From the NCBI GenBank assembly GCA_963798015.1, contig CAWCSA010000019.1, forward strand, positions 119,243 through 183,242: 64,000 nt of DNA, read 5' to 3'. Source of the DNA: Roseiarcus sp963798015. Lineage in GTDB: Bacteria > Pseudomonadota > Alphaproteobacteria > Rhizobiales > Beijerinckiaceae. The position numbers and the translations under genes were made by a program. How positions within the stretch are numbered: the first letter of the stretch is position 1; each line of letters begins with the position of its first letter. The notes beneath the pieces are model-generated. The model saw only the letters and a program-made list of their open reading frames with translations. It did not search any database and was not told the DNA's origin. This document shows, piece by piece, positions 54,239-63,533 of the stretch.

Positions 54239-54895
54239 GTGGCGCAGCTATTTCATCCTTACGCGGATACAGCGCTGCGTGTAGCGCTGCTGGGGCTTGC
54301 CGTAGCGCCGGCATTTGTGGTGGCGGGCGGCTACGCTCTCACCCGGTCGCCCTACGTTACCGGCCAGAACCTAGTCTCACCGCAACCCATTCCATTTAGC
54401 CACAAGCATCATGTCGGCTTCGACGGGCTCGATTGCCGGTACTGCCATTTCGGCGCGGAGAACTCGCGCTGGGCGGGCGTTCCGCCGACCGAGGTCTGCA
54501 TGACCTGCCATTCGCAGCTTTTCGCTCACGCGGAGGTGCTGGAGCCGGTTCGCGAAAGCCTCGCCACGAACCGGCCCATCGCATGGACGCGCGTCCATGC
54601 TCTGCCCGACTACGTCTATTTCGATCACTCGATCCATGTCGCCAAGGGCGTCGGCTGCACCACCTGCCACGGCGAGATCGAACGAATGCCCCTTACCCGG
54701 CAGGCGACGCCGATGACGATGGGCTGGTGCCTCGACTGCCACCGCAATCCCGCGCCTTATCTTCGTGAGCCCGACCAGATCTTCGTGACCGCATGGACTC
54801 CGTCGCCCGACCAGAAGCAGGAGGGACTAAAGCTGATGCGCCACTACGAGATCGACACGACGCATCTCATGGACTGTTCGGTGTGCCACCGGTGA
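54239..54895 (+). CDS. actA: Alternative complex III subunit ActA, pentaheme cytochrome c
   Basis: The 218-residue protein has one N-terminal membrane helix (LRVALLGLAVAPAFVVAGGY) and five CxxCH heme sites (CRYCH, CMTCH, CTTCH, CLDCH, CSVCH), with the distal HKHHVG and FDHSIHV ligand histidines, as in ActA. It carries electrons from the quinol-oxidising complex on the periplasmic side. Start is GTG 54239, matching the family N-terminus (AQLFHPYADT). First gene of the operon; its stop overlaps the actB start (GTGA). Confidence 0.92.
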   Translation: MAQLFHPYADTALRVALLGLAVAPAFVVAGGYALTRSPYVTGQNLVSPQPIPFSHKHHVGFDGLDCRYCHFGAENSRWAGVPPTEVCMTCHSQLFAHAEVLEPVRESLATNRPIAWTRVHALPDYVYFDHSIHVAKGVGCTTCHGEIERMPLTRQATPMTMGWCLDCHRNPAPYLREPDQIFVTAWTPSPDQKQEGLKLMRHYEIDTTHLMDCSVCHR

Positions 54896-57723
54896 TCGGT
54901 CGCCCGCCGATCCGCCCCGACGAGCTCTCGCGCCGGCATGCCCTGCAACTGCTCGCGGGCGGCGTCGCCTCGCTCGCGGCCGGATGCTCACAGCCAGATT
55001 CGAACAGCGTCGCTCGGGGCGCCAGGACAGAATTGCCCTATGTCCATATGCCGGAAGGCCTGCTTCCCGGCGTGCCGCAGCATTATGCAACCGCGCTTCC
55101 GCTCGCTGGATATGGACGCGGCGTCGTGGTGACGGCTTTCGAGGGACGGCCGACCAAGGTTGAGGGCAATCCGCGCCACCCGGCAAGCCTAGGCGCGACC
55201 GACGTCTTCGCGCAGGCCGAGACGCTGTCGCTTTATGATCCGGACCGGTCGCAGGCGATCCGCCTCTCGGGCGAAATCAGCGACTGGACCGCCTTCGCAA
55301 GCGCCGTCCGCACCCGCCTCTCAGAACATGGAACGGATAAAGGCGGCGGCCTCCGGCTGCTCGCCGGGCGCGTCACTTCGCCAACCCTGCTCGAGCAGAT
55401 CGCCAATCTCCAGAAAGCGCTGCCCGACCTCCGCTGGCACGTCTATGAGCCGACGGAGGGCGCCGAAGGCGAAGCGGCGTGCGCGGTCTATGGAGAAGCG
55501 CTGCGGCTCCGGGCGCGCCTGAGCGACGCCGATACGTTGATCACGTTCGATGCCGATCCACTCGGACCGGGCCCGGGCCAAGTCGCCAATGCCCGAGCGC
55601 TGGCGGATTGCCGCCGGCGCGATCGCGCCTCCGCCCGGCTCTATTCGGCCGAGAGCGCCCTGACCCTGACTGGAGCCTCTGCCGACCGGCGCATCACCGC
55701 GCATCCGGACGCGATCGAGGGGATGATCGCCGCGATCGCGGCAGAACTCGGCGCTTCCATCGCGCGGCCGGCGCTTCCCGCCGGAGCGGTTGAATTCCTG
55801 GCCGCCGCCACCGGGGATCTGAAGGCGCGCCCCGATCGCGGCCTTGTCCTCGTCGGCCCCACGCTGTCGCTCGCCGCGCAGGCGTTGGGCTTGTGGATCA
55901 ACAATCGACTTGGCGCCCCGGTCGACGCATTCGCGCCCGACGATCACGCACCAAAAGCCGGGACGATTGTGGCGCTCGCTGACGCGCTTCGCAACGGGGA
56001 CGTCCGTACGCTCATCACGCTCGACTGCAATCCCGTCGCGACGGCTCCTGGCGATCTCGACTTCGCCAACCTCATGCCGCGCGCGCCCTTCCGCATTCAT
56101 GCCGGCCTCTATTTCGACGAGACCGCCGTGGCCTCGACCTGGCACGCGCCGGCGCCCCACCCGCTCGAATCGTGGAGCGACATCACCTCGCCTGACGGCG
56201 CGATCAGCCTCGTGCAACCGTTGATCCGGCCACTATGGTCTTCGTGGAGCGCACACACCATCCTCGGGCTGATGGCTGGGGAGCCAGACCAAAGCGATTA
56301 CGAACGCCTCCGCACGGCCTGGCGCGCGCGATGGGGCGCGGACGGCTTCGAGGCGCGCTGGCGGAAGGCGCTGACCGACGGCGTCATCGAGGATAAGGCG
56401 CCCGAGCCCGTGAGCAGGCCACCGGCGACGCTTCCGAACTGGACCGCGCCCGCTCATGCACCGGGATTCACGCTCGTCTACGCGCCGGATTCTTCCGTTT
56501 TCGATGGGCGCTTCGCCAACAATGCGTGGCTGCAAGAATGCCCACAGCCGTTCTCGAAGGCTGTCTGGGGCAATGCGATCGAGATGGCCGTCTCGGACGC
56601 GGGCCACCTCGATATTCGCGAGGGCGACGAGGTCGAGATCGTCGCGGAGGAGCGGCGGCTCAGTGGCCCCGTCCGGCTCTCGAACGGCGTTGCCCAGGGC
56701 GTCCTGCGGATCACGCTCGGTTATGGGCGCATGCGCGCTGGGCGGATCGGCAACGGTCTCGGAATAAACGCTGCGATCCTGCGCGCGAGCGCGTCGCCCT
56801 GGATCACGCGCGGCGCGGCGCTCCGGCGCGTCAGCGGCGACGGGCGCCTGTCGCCTGCGGTTGCGGGGCTCTACGCGCTTCCGGGCGAAGCTCGCAAACT
56901 TGCGCCGGGGCTGGCGCTCGGCGCCGTGCTACCGATGCCCGCGCCAAAACCCTCGTTCAACACGCCAAGCCCCACTCCGCCGGGCGACCCCTACGCCTGG
57001 GCGATGAGCGTCGACACTGACGCCTGCATCGGCTGCAACGCCTGCGTCGTCGCCTGCCAGTCCGAGAACAACGTGCCCTCCATCGGCCCCGACCAGATCC
57101 GCATGGGCCGCGACATGCACTGGCTGAGGATCGACGTCTACAATCACGGCGACGCGCAGCAGCCACGGCCGGTCTTCCAGCCCGTGCCCTGCATGCAGTG
57201 CGAGAAGGCGCCCTGCGAGCCGGTTTGTCCGGTTGAGGCCTCCGTGCATGATCACGAGGGGCTCAATGTGCAGGTCTACAATCGTTGCGTCGGCACGCGC
57301 TTCTGCGAATCGAACTGTCCCTACAAGGTTCGCCGCTTCAACTTCTTCGGCTACGCCGACGGACAGGAATATGGCGATCTCGGCGATCCGCTGGTCAAGG
57401 CTGCAAACAATCCCAATGTCAGCGTGCGCGCGCGCGGCGTCATGGAAAAATGCACCTATTGCGTCCAGCGGATCAGCGCGGCGCGGCGCCTCGCGGAGCG
57501 CGAGACCCGTCTGATCGCGGAAGGCGAGGTCGTCACCGCCTGTCAGGGCGCCTGTCCCACGCAGGCGATCCGCTTCGGCAATCTGGCCGACCCGAAATCG
57601 GTGGTCTCGGTGCTTCGCCATGACCCACGCCACTACACGCTGCTCGAAGAGCTCAATACGCGGCCGCGCACGACCTATCTCGCGCGGGTCCGAAACGCCG
57701 GCCCTGAAGGATCGAAGACGTGA
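54892..57723 (+). CDS. actB: Alternative complex III subunit ActB (molybdopterin-fold plus 4Fe-4S ferredoxin)
   Basis: The 943-residue protein has an N-terminal Tat/lipobox-like region (SRRHALQLLAGGVASLAAGC), a long molybdopterin-oxidoreductase-like domain, and a C-terminal ferredoxin domain with DACIGCNACVVACQSENNVP, CMQCEKAPCEPVCPVEA, CVGTRFCESNCPYKVRRF and CTYCVQRI ... CQGACPTQAI. In ActB the first domain has lost the Mo cofactor. I use GTG 54892, which overlaps the actA stop; a longer frame from 54793 lies inside actA. Confidence 0.92.
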   Translation: MIGRPPIRPDELSRRHALQLLAGGVASLAAGCSQPDSNSVARGARTELPYVHMPEGLLPGVPQHYATALPLAGYGRGVVVTAFEGRPTKVEGNPRHPASLGATDVFAQAETLSLYDPDRSQAIRLSGEISDWTAFASAVRTRLSEHGTDKGGGLRLLAGRVTSPTLLEQIANLQKALPDLRWHVYEPTEGAEGEAACAVYGEALRLRARLSDADTLITFDADPLGPGPGQVANARALADCRRRDRASARLYSAESALTLTGASADRRITAHPDAIEGMIAAIAAELGASIARPALPAGAVEFLAAATGDLKARPDRGLVLVGPTLSLAAQALGLWINNRLGAPVDAFAPDDHAPKAGTIVALADALRNGDVRTLITLDCNPVATAPGDLDFANLMPRAPFRIHAGLYFDETAVASTWHAPAPHPLESWSDITSPDGAISLVQPLIRPLWSSWSAHTILGLMAGEPDQSDYERLRTAWRARWGADGFEARWRKALTDGVIEDKAPEPVSRPPATLPNWTAPAHAPGFTLVYAPDSSVFDGRFANNAWLQECPQPFSKAVWGNAIEMAVSDAGHLDIREGDEVEIVAEERRLSGPVRLSNGVAQGVLRITLGYGRMRAGRIGNGLGINAAILRASASPWITRGAALRRVSGDGRLSPAVAGLYALPGEARKLAPGLALGAVLPMPAPKPSFNTPSPTPPGDPYAWAMSVDTDACIGCNACVVACQSENNVPSIGPDQIRMGRDMHWLRIDVYNHGDAQQPRPVFQPVPCMQCEKAPCEPVCPVEASVHDHEGLNVQVYNRCVGTRFCESNCPYKVRRFNFFGYADGQEYGDLGDPLVKAANNPNVSVRARGVMEKCTYCVQRISAARRLAERETRLIAEGEVVTACQGACPTQAIRFGNLADPKSVVSVLRHDPRHYTLLEELNTRPRTTYLARVRNAGPEGSKT

Positions 57724-59090
57724 GCAGCGCCTCGGCCTTCGCCTCCGGCTCGACGCGCGCCGAAGCCCCAGCCGTCTCGGGACCGCTCGATGACCGCGCG
57801 GTGACCGATCTCGTCTGCGCGCCGCTTTTGCGGCCAGCGGGCCTGCGTTGGTGGATCGCTTTTGTGGTCTGCACGGTTGGGCTGATCGCGACGCTCGTCG
57901 GCGTTTACAGGCTCTTTTCCACCGGCGTCGGCATCTGGGGCATCAACACCAGCGTTGTGTGGGGATATGCCATCGCGAACTATGTCTGGTGGATCGGCAT
58001 CGGCAACGCCGGCACGCTGATCTCGTCGCTGCTCGTCCTTACGCGGCAGGACTGGCGCGCCTCGATCAGCCGTTTCGCCGAGGCCATGACGCTCTTTGCG
58101 GTATCGATCGCCGGGCTGTTCCCGATCTTCCATCTCGGACGGCCCCTCTATTTCTACTGGCTCGCGCCCTATCCGGCCAGCATGCAGGTCTGGCCGCAAT
58201 GGCGCAGCGCGCTGGTCTGGGATTTCTGGGCGATCACCAGCTATCTCATCTTCTCGATGATCTTCTGGTATGTCGGCGTCCTGCCGGACTTTGCGACGGT
58301 GCGTGACCGTTCCTCGGGCGCATGGCGCAAGGTCTACGGCCTGCTTGCGCTCGGCTGGCGCGGCTCGGCTCGGCACTGGCGCCATTACCGTCGGCTTCAG
58401 ATCACCCTCGCGGCGCTCGCGACCCCGCTCGTTTGCTCCGTTCACTCCATCGTCGGCCTCGATTTCGCCGCGAGCCTCATGCCCGGCTGGCGGGAGCCGA
58501 TCTTCCCGCCTTACTTCGTCGTCGGCGCCATGTATTCCGGCTTCGCCGTGGTCATGATGCTGAGCATCGTCATCTCGCGCGGACTGGGCCTGCAGCAACT
58601 CATCACCGCGCGCCATTTCGAGGCGATGGCCAAGATCATGCTGATGGCCTCGGTCGTCATGGGGCTTTCTTACGCGAGCGAATGGTTTGCGGCCTGGTAC
58701 GGCGGCAATTCCGCCGACCGCGCGCTGCTGGTCTACGAGTTCACGGGCGCCTACTGGAAACTCTATATCGCAATGCTCGCCGGCAACGTCGTCTTGCCGC
58801 AGCTTCTCTGGTTTCCGGCGATGCGCGCGAGCCTCACCGTCCTTGTCGGCGTTTCGATCGGGATTCTGGTCGGCATGTGGCTCGAACGGATTCTGATCAT
58901 CTGGAACACGCTGTCGTACAGCTTCCTTCCCTCGATGGACCGGGTCTTTTTCCCGACTGTCTGGGACTGGCTCTTCCTGTTCGGGCCGATGTTCGTCTTC
59001 GCCTGGATGTTCCTGCTGTTCTGCCGCCTCGCGCCTGTCATCCCGATGCACGACGTGCGGGAGCTCCTGCATCGGGTGGGCGCCCGATGA
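57720..59090 (+). CDS. actC: Alternative complex III subunit ActC, NrfD-like quinol-binding membrane protein
   Basis: The 456-residue protein has about ten membrane helices of the NrfD/PsrC type, among them NYVWWIGIGNAGTLISSLLVL, PLYFYWLAPYPASMQVWPQW and GLDFAASLMPGWREPIFPPY. It binds menaquinol or ubiquinol at the periplasmic side in homologues. Start GTG 57720 overlaps the actB stop (GTGA); its stop overlaps the actD ATG. Confidence 0.92.
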   Translation: MSSASAFASGSTRAEAPAVSGPLDDRAVTDLVCAPLLRPAGLRWWIAFVVCTVGLIATLVGVYRLFSTGVGIWGINTSVVWGYAIANYVWWIGIGNAGTLISSLLVLTRQDWRASISRFAEAMTLFAVSIAGLFPIFHLGRPLYFYWLAPYPASMQVWPQWRSALVWDFWAITSYLIFSMIFWYVGVLPDFATVRDRSSGAWRKVYGLLALGWRGSARHWRHYRRLQITLAALATPLVCSVHSIVGLDFAASLMPGWREPIFPPYFVVGAMYSGFAVVMMLSIVISRGLGLQQLITARHFEAMAKIMLMASVVMGLSYASEWFAAWYGGNSADRALLVYEFTGAYWKLYIAMLAGNVVLPQLLWFPAMRASLTVLVGVSIGILVGMWLERILIIWNTLSYSFLPSMDRVFFPTVWDWLFLFGPMFVFAWMFLLFCRLAPVIPMHDVRELLHRVGAR

Positions 59091-59623
59091 GAGAGGCGAA
59101 AGGGCCGGCCTTCGTTGCGGAGTTCCGAAGCCCGTCGGATTTGACCGCCGCCATTGGCCGCGCACGCGACCGGGGATTTCTGCCGCTCGACGCTCTGTCG
59201 CCTTATCCGGTCGAGGGGCTCGACGAGGCGCTGCGGCTGCTAAAATCACCGATCCGCTGGCCGATGCTGCTCTTTGCGGTCTTCGTCGCCGCGATAGCTT
59301 ACGCGTTGCAATACTGGACCGCGGTCTATGCCTATCCGATCCACTCGGGCGGACGGCCGCTGAACAGCTGGCCGATATTCCCGCTCGTGCCGTTCGAGGT
59401 CGGCATTCTGGCGGCCGGCGTCGCGGGCTTTGCGGCCCTACTCACGCTTTGCGGGCTGCCGCGCGTCAATCACCCGCTGTTCGATTGGGACGCCGTCGAG
59501 CGCGCGACTGATGACCGCTACTTCCTGCTGCTCGGCGCGCCTGAAGAAGCCTCGGAAAGCGCACGGCTTCGCACGGTCCTCGAGGGCGCGCGGGCGATCC
59601 GGGTGTGGGAGCTTTCGCTTTGA
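59087..59623 (+). CDS. actD: Alternative complex III subunit ActD (DUF3341)
   Basis: The 178-residue protein has the DUF3341 start (FVAEFRSPSDLTAAIGRARD, LDALSPYPVEGLDEAL), two membrane helices (LLFAVFVAAIAYALQYWTAV, VGILAAGVAGFAALLTLCGL) and the loop GLPRVNHPLFDWDAVERATD. Start ATG 59087 (ATGA overlap). A 99-bp piece of this gene (59441-59539) is repeated at 26984-27082. Confidence 0.92.
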   Translation: MREAKGPAFVAEFRSPSDLTAAIGRARDRGFLPLDALSPYPVEGLDEALRLLKSPIRWPMLLFAVFVAAIAYALQYWTAVYAYPIHSGGRPLNSWPIFPLVPFEVGILAAGVAGFAALLTLCGLPRVNHPLFDWDAVERATDDRYFLLLGAPEEASESARLRTVLEGARAIRVWELSL

Positions 59624-60159
59624 GGGCCGCCGCGCTCCTTCTCGTCGCGACGGCTGCGGGCGGCTGCTCCGACCAGTCGATGACCCGCCAACCTCATTAC
59701 GGGCCGAATAGTCCAGCATCGATCTTCGCCAGCGGCTCCTCGGCCCAGACGCCTCCCGAGGGCGCCGTGTCGCGGGAAAGCCTCGCTTACATGACAGCCG
59801 CCGCCGATCCGCCCCCGGTCGACATGGCGTTGCTGAGGCGTGGCAGGGAGCGTTTCGAGATTTTCTGCACGCCCTGCCACGGCTTTGAAGGCGATGGCGA
59901 CGGCGCCGTCGTGCGGCGTGGCTTTCCGCGCCCACCCTCCTATTACCAACCGGCGCTGATAGCCGCGCCCGGCAAACAATTCTTTGACGCGATCACCGAT
60001 GGCTTCGGCATCATGTATTCCTATGCCTCGCGCATTCCCCCGCATGACCGCTGGGCGATCGTCGCCTATATCCGCGCGCTCCAGCAAAGCCGCTCGATGC
60101 GGCGCGCGGACGCGCCGCACGTCGACATGGCCAGGCCGCGCGACGGAGCGCCCCCATGA
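59620..60159 (+). CDS. actE: Alternative complex III subunit ActE, monoheme cytochrome c lipoprotein
   Basis: The protein has a lipoprotein signal (LLLVATAAGGCSDQS), one heme site (CTPCHGFEGDGDG) and the distal Met region (MYSYASRIPPHDRWAIVAYI). I start it at TTG 59620, which overlaps the actD stop (TTGA) as other genes in this operon do; GTG 59605 is five codons longer and also possible. It is anchored to the periplasmic face and should hand electrons on to the oxidase. Confidence 0.88.
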   Translation: MRAAALLLVATAAGGCSDQSMTRQPHYGPNSPASIFASGSSAQTPPEGAVSRESLAYMTAAADPPPVDMALLRRGRERFEIFCTPCHGFEGDGDGAVVRRGFPRPPSYYQPALIAAPGKQFFDAITDGFGIMYSYASRIPPHDRWAIVAYIRALQQSRSMRRADAPHVDMARPRDGAPP

Positions 60160-61805
60160 GCGCCCCCCGGTCTCCCGAGAGCCTTCCCGTGGCGAACGCG
60201 CTCCTGCTCGTGGCGGCTGCGTCGGCGATCCTGCTCGCCGCAAACGTCGCTCTTTCGCCGCGCGCCGGCGCTCTGGGCGGCCTCGCCGGATTCGTGTTCT
60301 GGAGCTCGGCGCCGCTCGGGGCGGTGGCGCTCGCCCTAATTCATGAAACGACCGGTGGGCGCTGGGGCGCGGCTTCGACGCCGATCCTGCGGCTCGGCTG
60401 CGTCGGGGCGCTGTTTCTGCCGCTCTTCTTGGTGGTCCTCCTGCCAGGGCTCCACCTCATCTATCCGTGGGCGCGGGGCGACGCGCCGGCGCCGGATGTC
60501 GCGCACGTCCTTCTCAACGCGCCGGCCTTCGCGGCGTGCGGGCTGGTCGCACTCGTCGTTTGGGCGATCATCGGCCTCCTGCTTGCCGGGGACCGGATGA
60601 ACCTTCTCGGCGCGGCGCTGGCGCTTGTCATCCACGGGGTGGGGGTCAGCGTGGTCGCCGTTGTCTGGATGCTCTCGCTCGATCCGGGCTTCACCAATTC
60701 GGCCTTTGGCGCGGAATTGGCCGTGCAGCAGATCATGCTGGCGCTGGCGCTGGTCGCGTCGCTCATGCCGGAAAGGGCGATCGCGCTCGCAAAAGGCGAC
60801 ATTGGGGCGCTGCTGTTCGCGACGTCGCTCGGCGCCTTCTACCTTTCTTTGATGACCTTCGTCGTCAAGTGGTACGGCGACCAGCCCGAGGACGCGGGCT
60901 GGTATCTCGCGCGGGCGCATGGCCTGCCGTTCGCGCTGCTTATCGGCGCGCTTGTCTTCGGCGCGGTCATCCCGATCATCGGCTGCGCATGGGAGCGCGT
61001 GCGGCTCAACGCGCGGCCGCTAAGAGCCGTGGGGCTTTCAGCCATCCTCGGCGTCTTCCTGCACGACCTCTGGCTCGCGGAGGCGGACTCGCTCTGGGCC
61101 CTCGCCTCGGCGCTGTTCGGGATCGCTGGGATGGCGAGCCTTTCGCTCTGGTTCGGCAGCCGTCTCGAGCGGCGCTTGGGCGTCGCGAGCGCAACGGAAG
61201 CGGGAACGCGCCCGATGACAAAGGAGAACGCCAGGGCGCCCGAACAGCCGAAGGACAGGGCGAGCCTTCTCCCGAGAGGCTTCATCTTCGCGCTGCTCGC
61301 GGCGGCGGGCCTTGTCTTGCTCTACCGGCCGCGCTCCCGCAATCAGCTACTCGCGACCGCGAGGGATGTTACCGCACCCCGTCTGCAGGTTCCGTCCGGC
61401 GGCCGCGCCGATCCTGAAAGCGAGCCACAGACCCGCACCCTCGCCGCGGCGCGCGAAAAGCCGGACGTGCGCGCGGGCGTTCTGGCGGCCGTTCTCGCGG
61501 GGTTCTTCGCCTTCGTCCTGCTTGCGGCGACGGGGCTGTTTTTCTTTTACCAATCGCGCGCCCGCGACGCGACTTTCGTCAAGGTGCAGGCGTTTCCGGC
61601 CCCGCGTCTCCAAACGCTGTCCGACGGACTGACCGATCCCGAGATCGCGCGCCAGAAGTCCGCCCTGGATGAAGCGCGCTGGATCGATCGCGCAAAAGGC
61701 GTGTTTCAGGTCCCGATCGACGAGGCGATGCATACCGTCGCGGCGCGCGGGACCGAGGCCTATGATCCCATTCCACAGACCCAGAAGAGAGGGCCGTCGC
61801 AATGA
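60156..61805 (+). CDS. actF: Alternative complex III subunit ActF with duplicated C-terminal membrane module
   Basis: The first 350 or so residues are an ActF membrane protein of about ten helices (FWSSAPLGAVALALIHETTG, LPLFLVVLLPGLHLIYPWAR, FYLSLMTFVVKWYGDQPEDA). The frame continues for about 180 more residues. From about 61266 comes a helix and APRLQVPSGGRADPES, and from about 61464 a second helix and APRLQTLSDGLTDPEI, WIDRAKGVFQVPIDEAMHTV. The two are related copies of a small membrane protein usually encoded separately near sco/cox genes; the first copy lacks the WIDR..IDEAM end. Start ATG 60156 overlaps actE. Confidence 0.87.
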   Translation: MSAPRSPESLPVANALLLVAAASAILLAANVALSPRAGALGGLAGFVFWSSAPLGAVALALIHETTGGRWGAASTPILRLGCVGALFLPLFLVVLLPGLHLIYPWARGDAPAPDVAHVLLNAPAFAACGLVALVVWAIIGLLLAGDRMNLLGAALALVIHGVGVSVVAVVWMLSLDPGFTNSAFGAELAVQQIMLALALVASLMPERAIALAKGDIGALLFATSLGAFYLSLMTFVVKWYGDQPEDAGWYLARAHGLPFALLIGALVFGAVIPIIGCAWERVRLNARPLRAVGLSAILGVFLHDLWLAEADSLWALASALFGIAGMASLSLWFGSRLERRLGVASATEAGTRPMTKENARAPEQPKDRASLLPRGFIFALLAAAGLVLLYRPRSRNQLLATARDVTAPRLQVPSGGRADPESEPQTRTLAAAREKPDVRAGVLAAVLAGFFAFVLLAATGLFFFYQSRARDATFVKVQAFPAPRLQTLSDGLTDPEIARQKSALDEARWIDRAKGVFQVPIDEAMHTVAARGTEAYDPIPQTQKRGPSQ

Positions 61806-62588
61806 CACCGCTTCGCTTCCTGCTGCTCGCTGTCGCGCTCGCGGTCCCCGGGCCAGCCGCCGCCTCGCTGACGCCCGACCAATTGGCGAGCGTCGGCGTG
61901 CGGCCTCCGCCGGACGCCGCGTTGCCGCTCAACGCGTCGCTCACCGACATCGATGGACACGCGACCACGCTTACCGCCGTTATCAGGGCGCCCGGCAATC
62001 GTGATCTTCGCCGACTATGATTGCCAGCAACTGTGCTCGCCGATCATCGCTCTGGCCGGATCGGCGCTGAAGGACAGCGGTCTCACGCCGGGCGCGGACT
62101 ATCGCCTCGCGATCATCGGATTCAATCCGGACGCGACAGCCGCGGACGCCAGGCGCATGGTCGACGGGCAGATCGGCTTGAACACTCCCGTCGGGCGTGT
62201 GACGAGCGCGCTGATCGCGAGCCCTCCCGTCGCGAAGCTTTTGACGGCGGCGGTCGGCTATCACTTCGTGCATGATGCCGACAACCACCGCTACGCCCAT
62301 CCCGCGGCGCTCCTCGTCGTGACGCCGGACGGGCGCCTCTCGCGCGTCCTTTCCGGCCTCTCGATCAATGGAGACGACGTGAGTGCGGCGCTGAAGGGCG
62401 CAGCGCGTGGCGGGGTTGTCGCCATCGTCGATCAGATCCGCTCGCTCTGCTACGGCCTCGGCGCCTCGGTCGGCCGCTACACCAATCCGGTACGGCTCAT
62501 GCTCGCCGCGGCCGGCGCGCTCACGCTGCTCGTGGTCGCCGGCGGCGTCGGGCTTCTCGTGCGAGCCGGCGGGGAGAGGCGCGTTTGA
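61802..62588 (+). pseudogene. SCO1/SenC-family copper chaperone, frameshifted
   Basis: ATG 61802 gives a signal peptide (LRFLLLAVALAVPGPAAAS) and PLNASLTDIDGHATTLTAVI. Near 61985 the frame slips by one base; the thioredoxin-like domain goes on in another frame with RPAIVIFADYDCQQLCSPII (copper-binding CxxxC) and GYHFVHDADNHRYAHPAALL (His), then a C-terminal helix. SCO loads copper into the CuA site of subunit II. Start overlaps actF and the end overlaps coxB. Confidence 0.85.
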
Positions 62589-63533
62589 ACGCCTTTCCGA
62601 TCTTTCCCAGAGAGGCCTCGAGCTTCGCGCCGAAGACGGACGCGCTCTATTTCACGCTCGTTGCGGTATCGGGCTCGATCGCGCTTCTCGTCTTCGCGCT
62701 CATCATCGTCTTCGCCGCCCGCTATCGTCGCGGCTCGTCCGCGCCGCGCGGCGCGCTGGCCCCGCTCATCCAGCACGAATTCGAGATCGGCTGGACGACC
62801 GCCACGCTGTTCGCCTTCCTGATGCTGTTCTGGTGGGCGGGCTCGAACCAGATCTACCAGCTTCTTCCGCCGGCCCAGAGCGATGGAGATCCACGTTGTC
62901 GCGAAGCAATGGATGTGGAAGATCGAGCATCCCAACGGCGCGCGCGAGATCAACATGCTGCACGCCCCGATTGACGAGCCGATCCGGCTCGACATGACCT
63001 CGCAGGACGTCATCCACTCGTTTTCCGTCCCGGACTTCCGCATCAAGCAGGACATCCTGCCTGGCCGCTACGTCGAATCCTGGTTTCGCGCAACCAAGAC
63101 CGGGACCTTCCGGCTCTATTGCACGCAGTTCTGCGGCACGGCCCATTCTGGAATGGTGGGCTCCGTCGTCATCATGAGCAAGGCGGATTTCTCTTCATGG
63201 CTCGCGGCGCAGCGTCCTGCGGGTGATCTCGCGGGAGAGGGCCGCGCGCTGTTCACAAGCCTTGGCTGCGCCGGCTGCCACACGCCGGGTGGGCCCATCC
63301 ACGCGCCCGACCTCGCCGGCCTCTACGGGCGCAGAGTTCCCCTTTCCGACGGCGCCTTCGCGCTGGTGGGCGACGCCTATATCCGCGATCGGATCCTCGA
63401 TCCGCAGAGCAATCCGCCAGCGGGCTACGATCCCATCATGCCGTCCTTCAAGGGCGAGGTGGACGACGGCCAGATTCTGGCTCTCACGGCCTACATTCGT
63501 TCGCTTGGGTCCAGTCGAGGAGCGCTCCGATGA
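62585..63533 (+). pseudogene. coxB: Cytochrome c oxidase subunit II with fused cytochrome c, frameshifted
   Basis: TTG 62585 (overlapping the sco stop, TTGA) starts two membrane helices (FTLVAVSGSIALLVFALIIV, TATLFAFLMLFWWAGSNQIY). Near 62873 one extra base (a doubled G) shifts the frame, and the CuA domain follows in another frame: MEIHVVAKQWMWKIEHPNG, HSFSVPDFRIKQD and the CuA ligands CTQFCGTAHSGMVG. The C-terminus is a c-type cytochrome domain (LGCAGCHTPGG, distal Met in IMPSFKGEV). Corrected, it is a normal caa3-like subunit. Confidence 0.87.

Noticed and set aside
57675..59249. A 524-codon open frame opposite actC
   Set aside because: It is antisense to a well-supported NrfD-like gene and consists of charged low-complexity shadow sequence.
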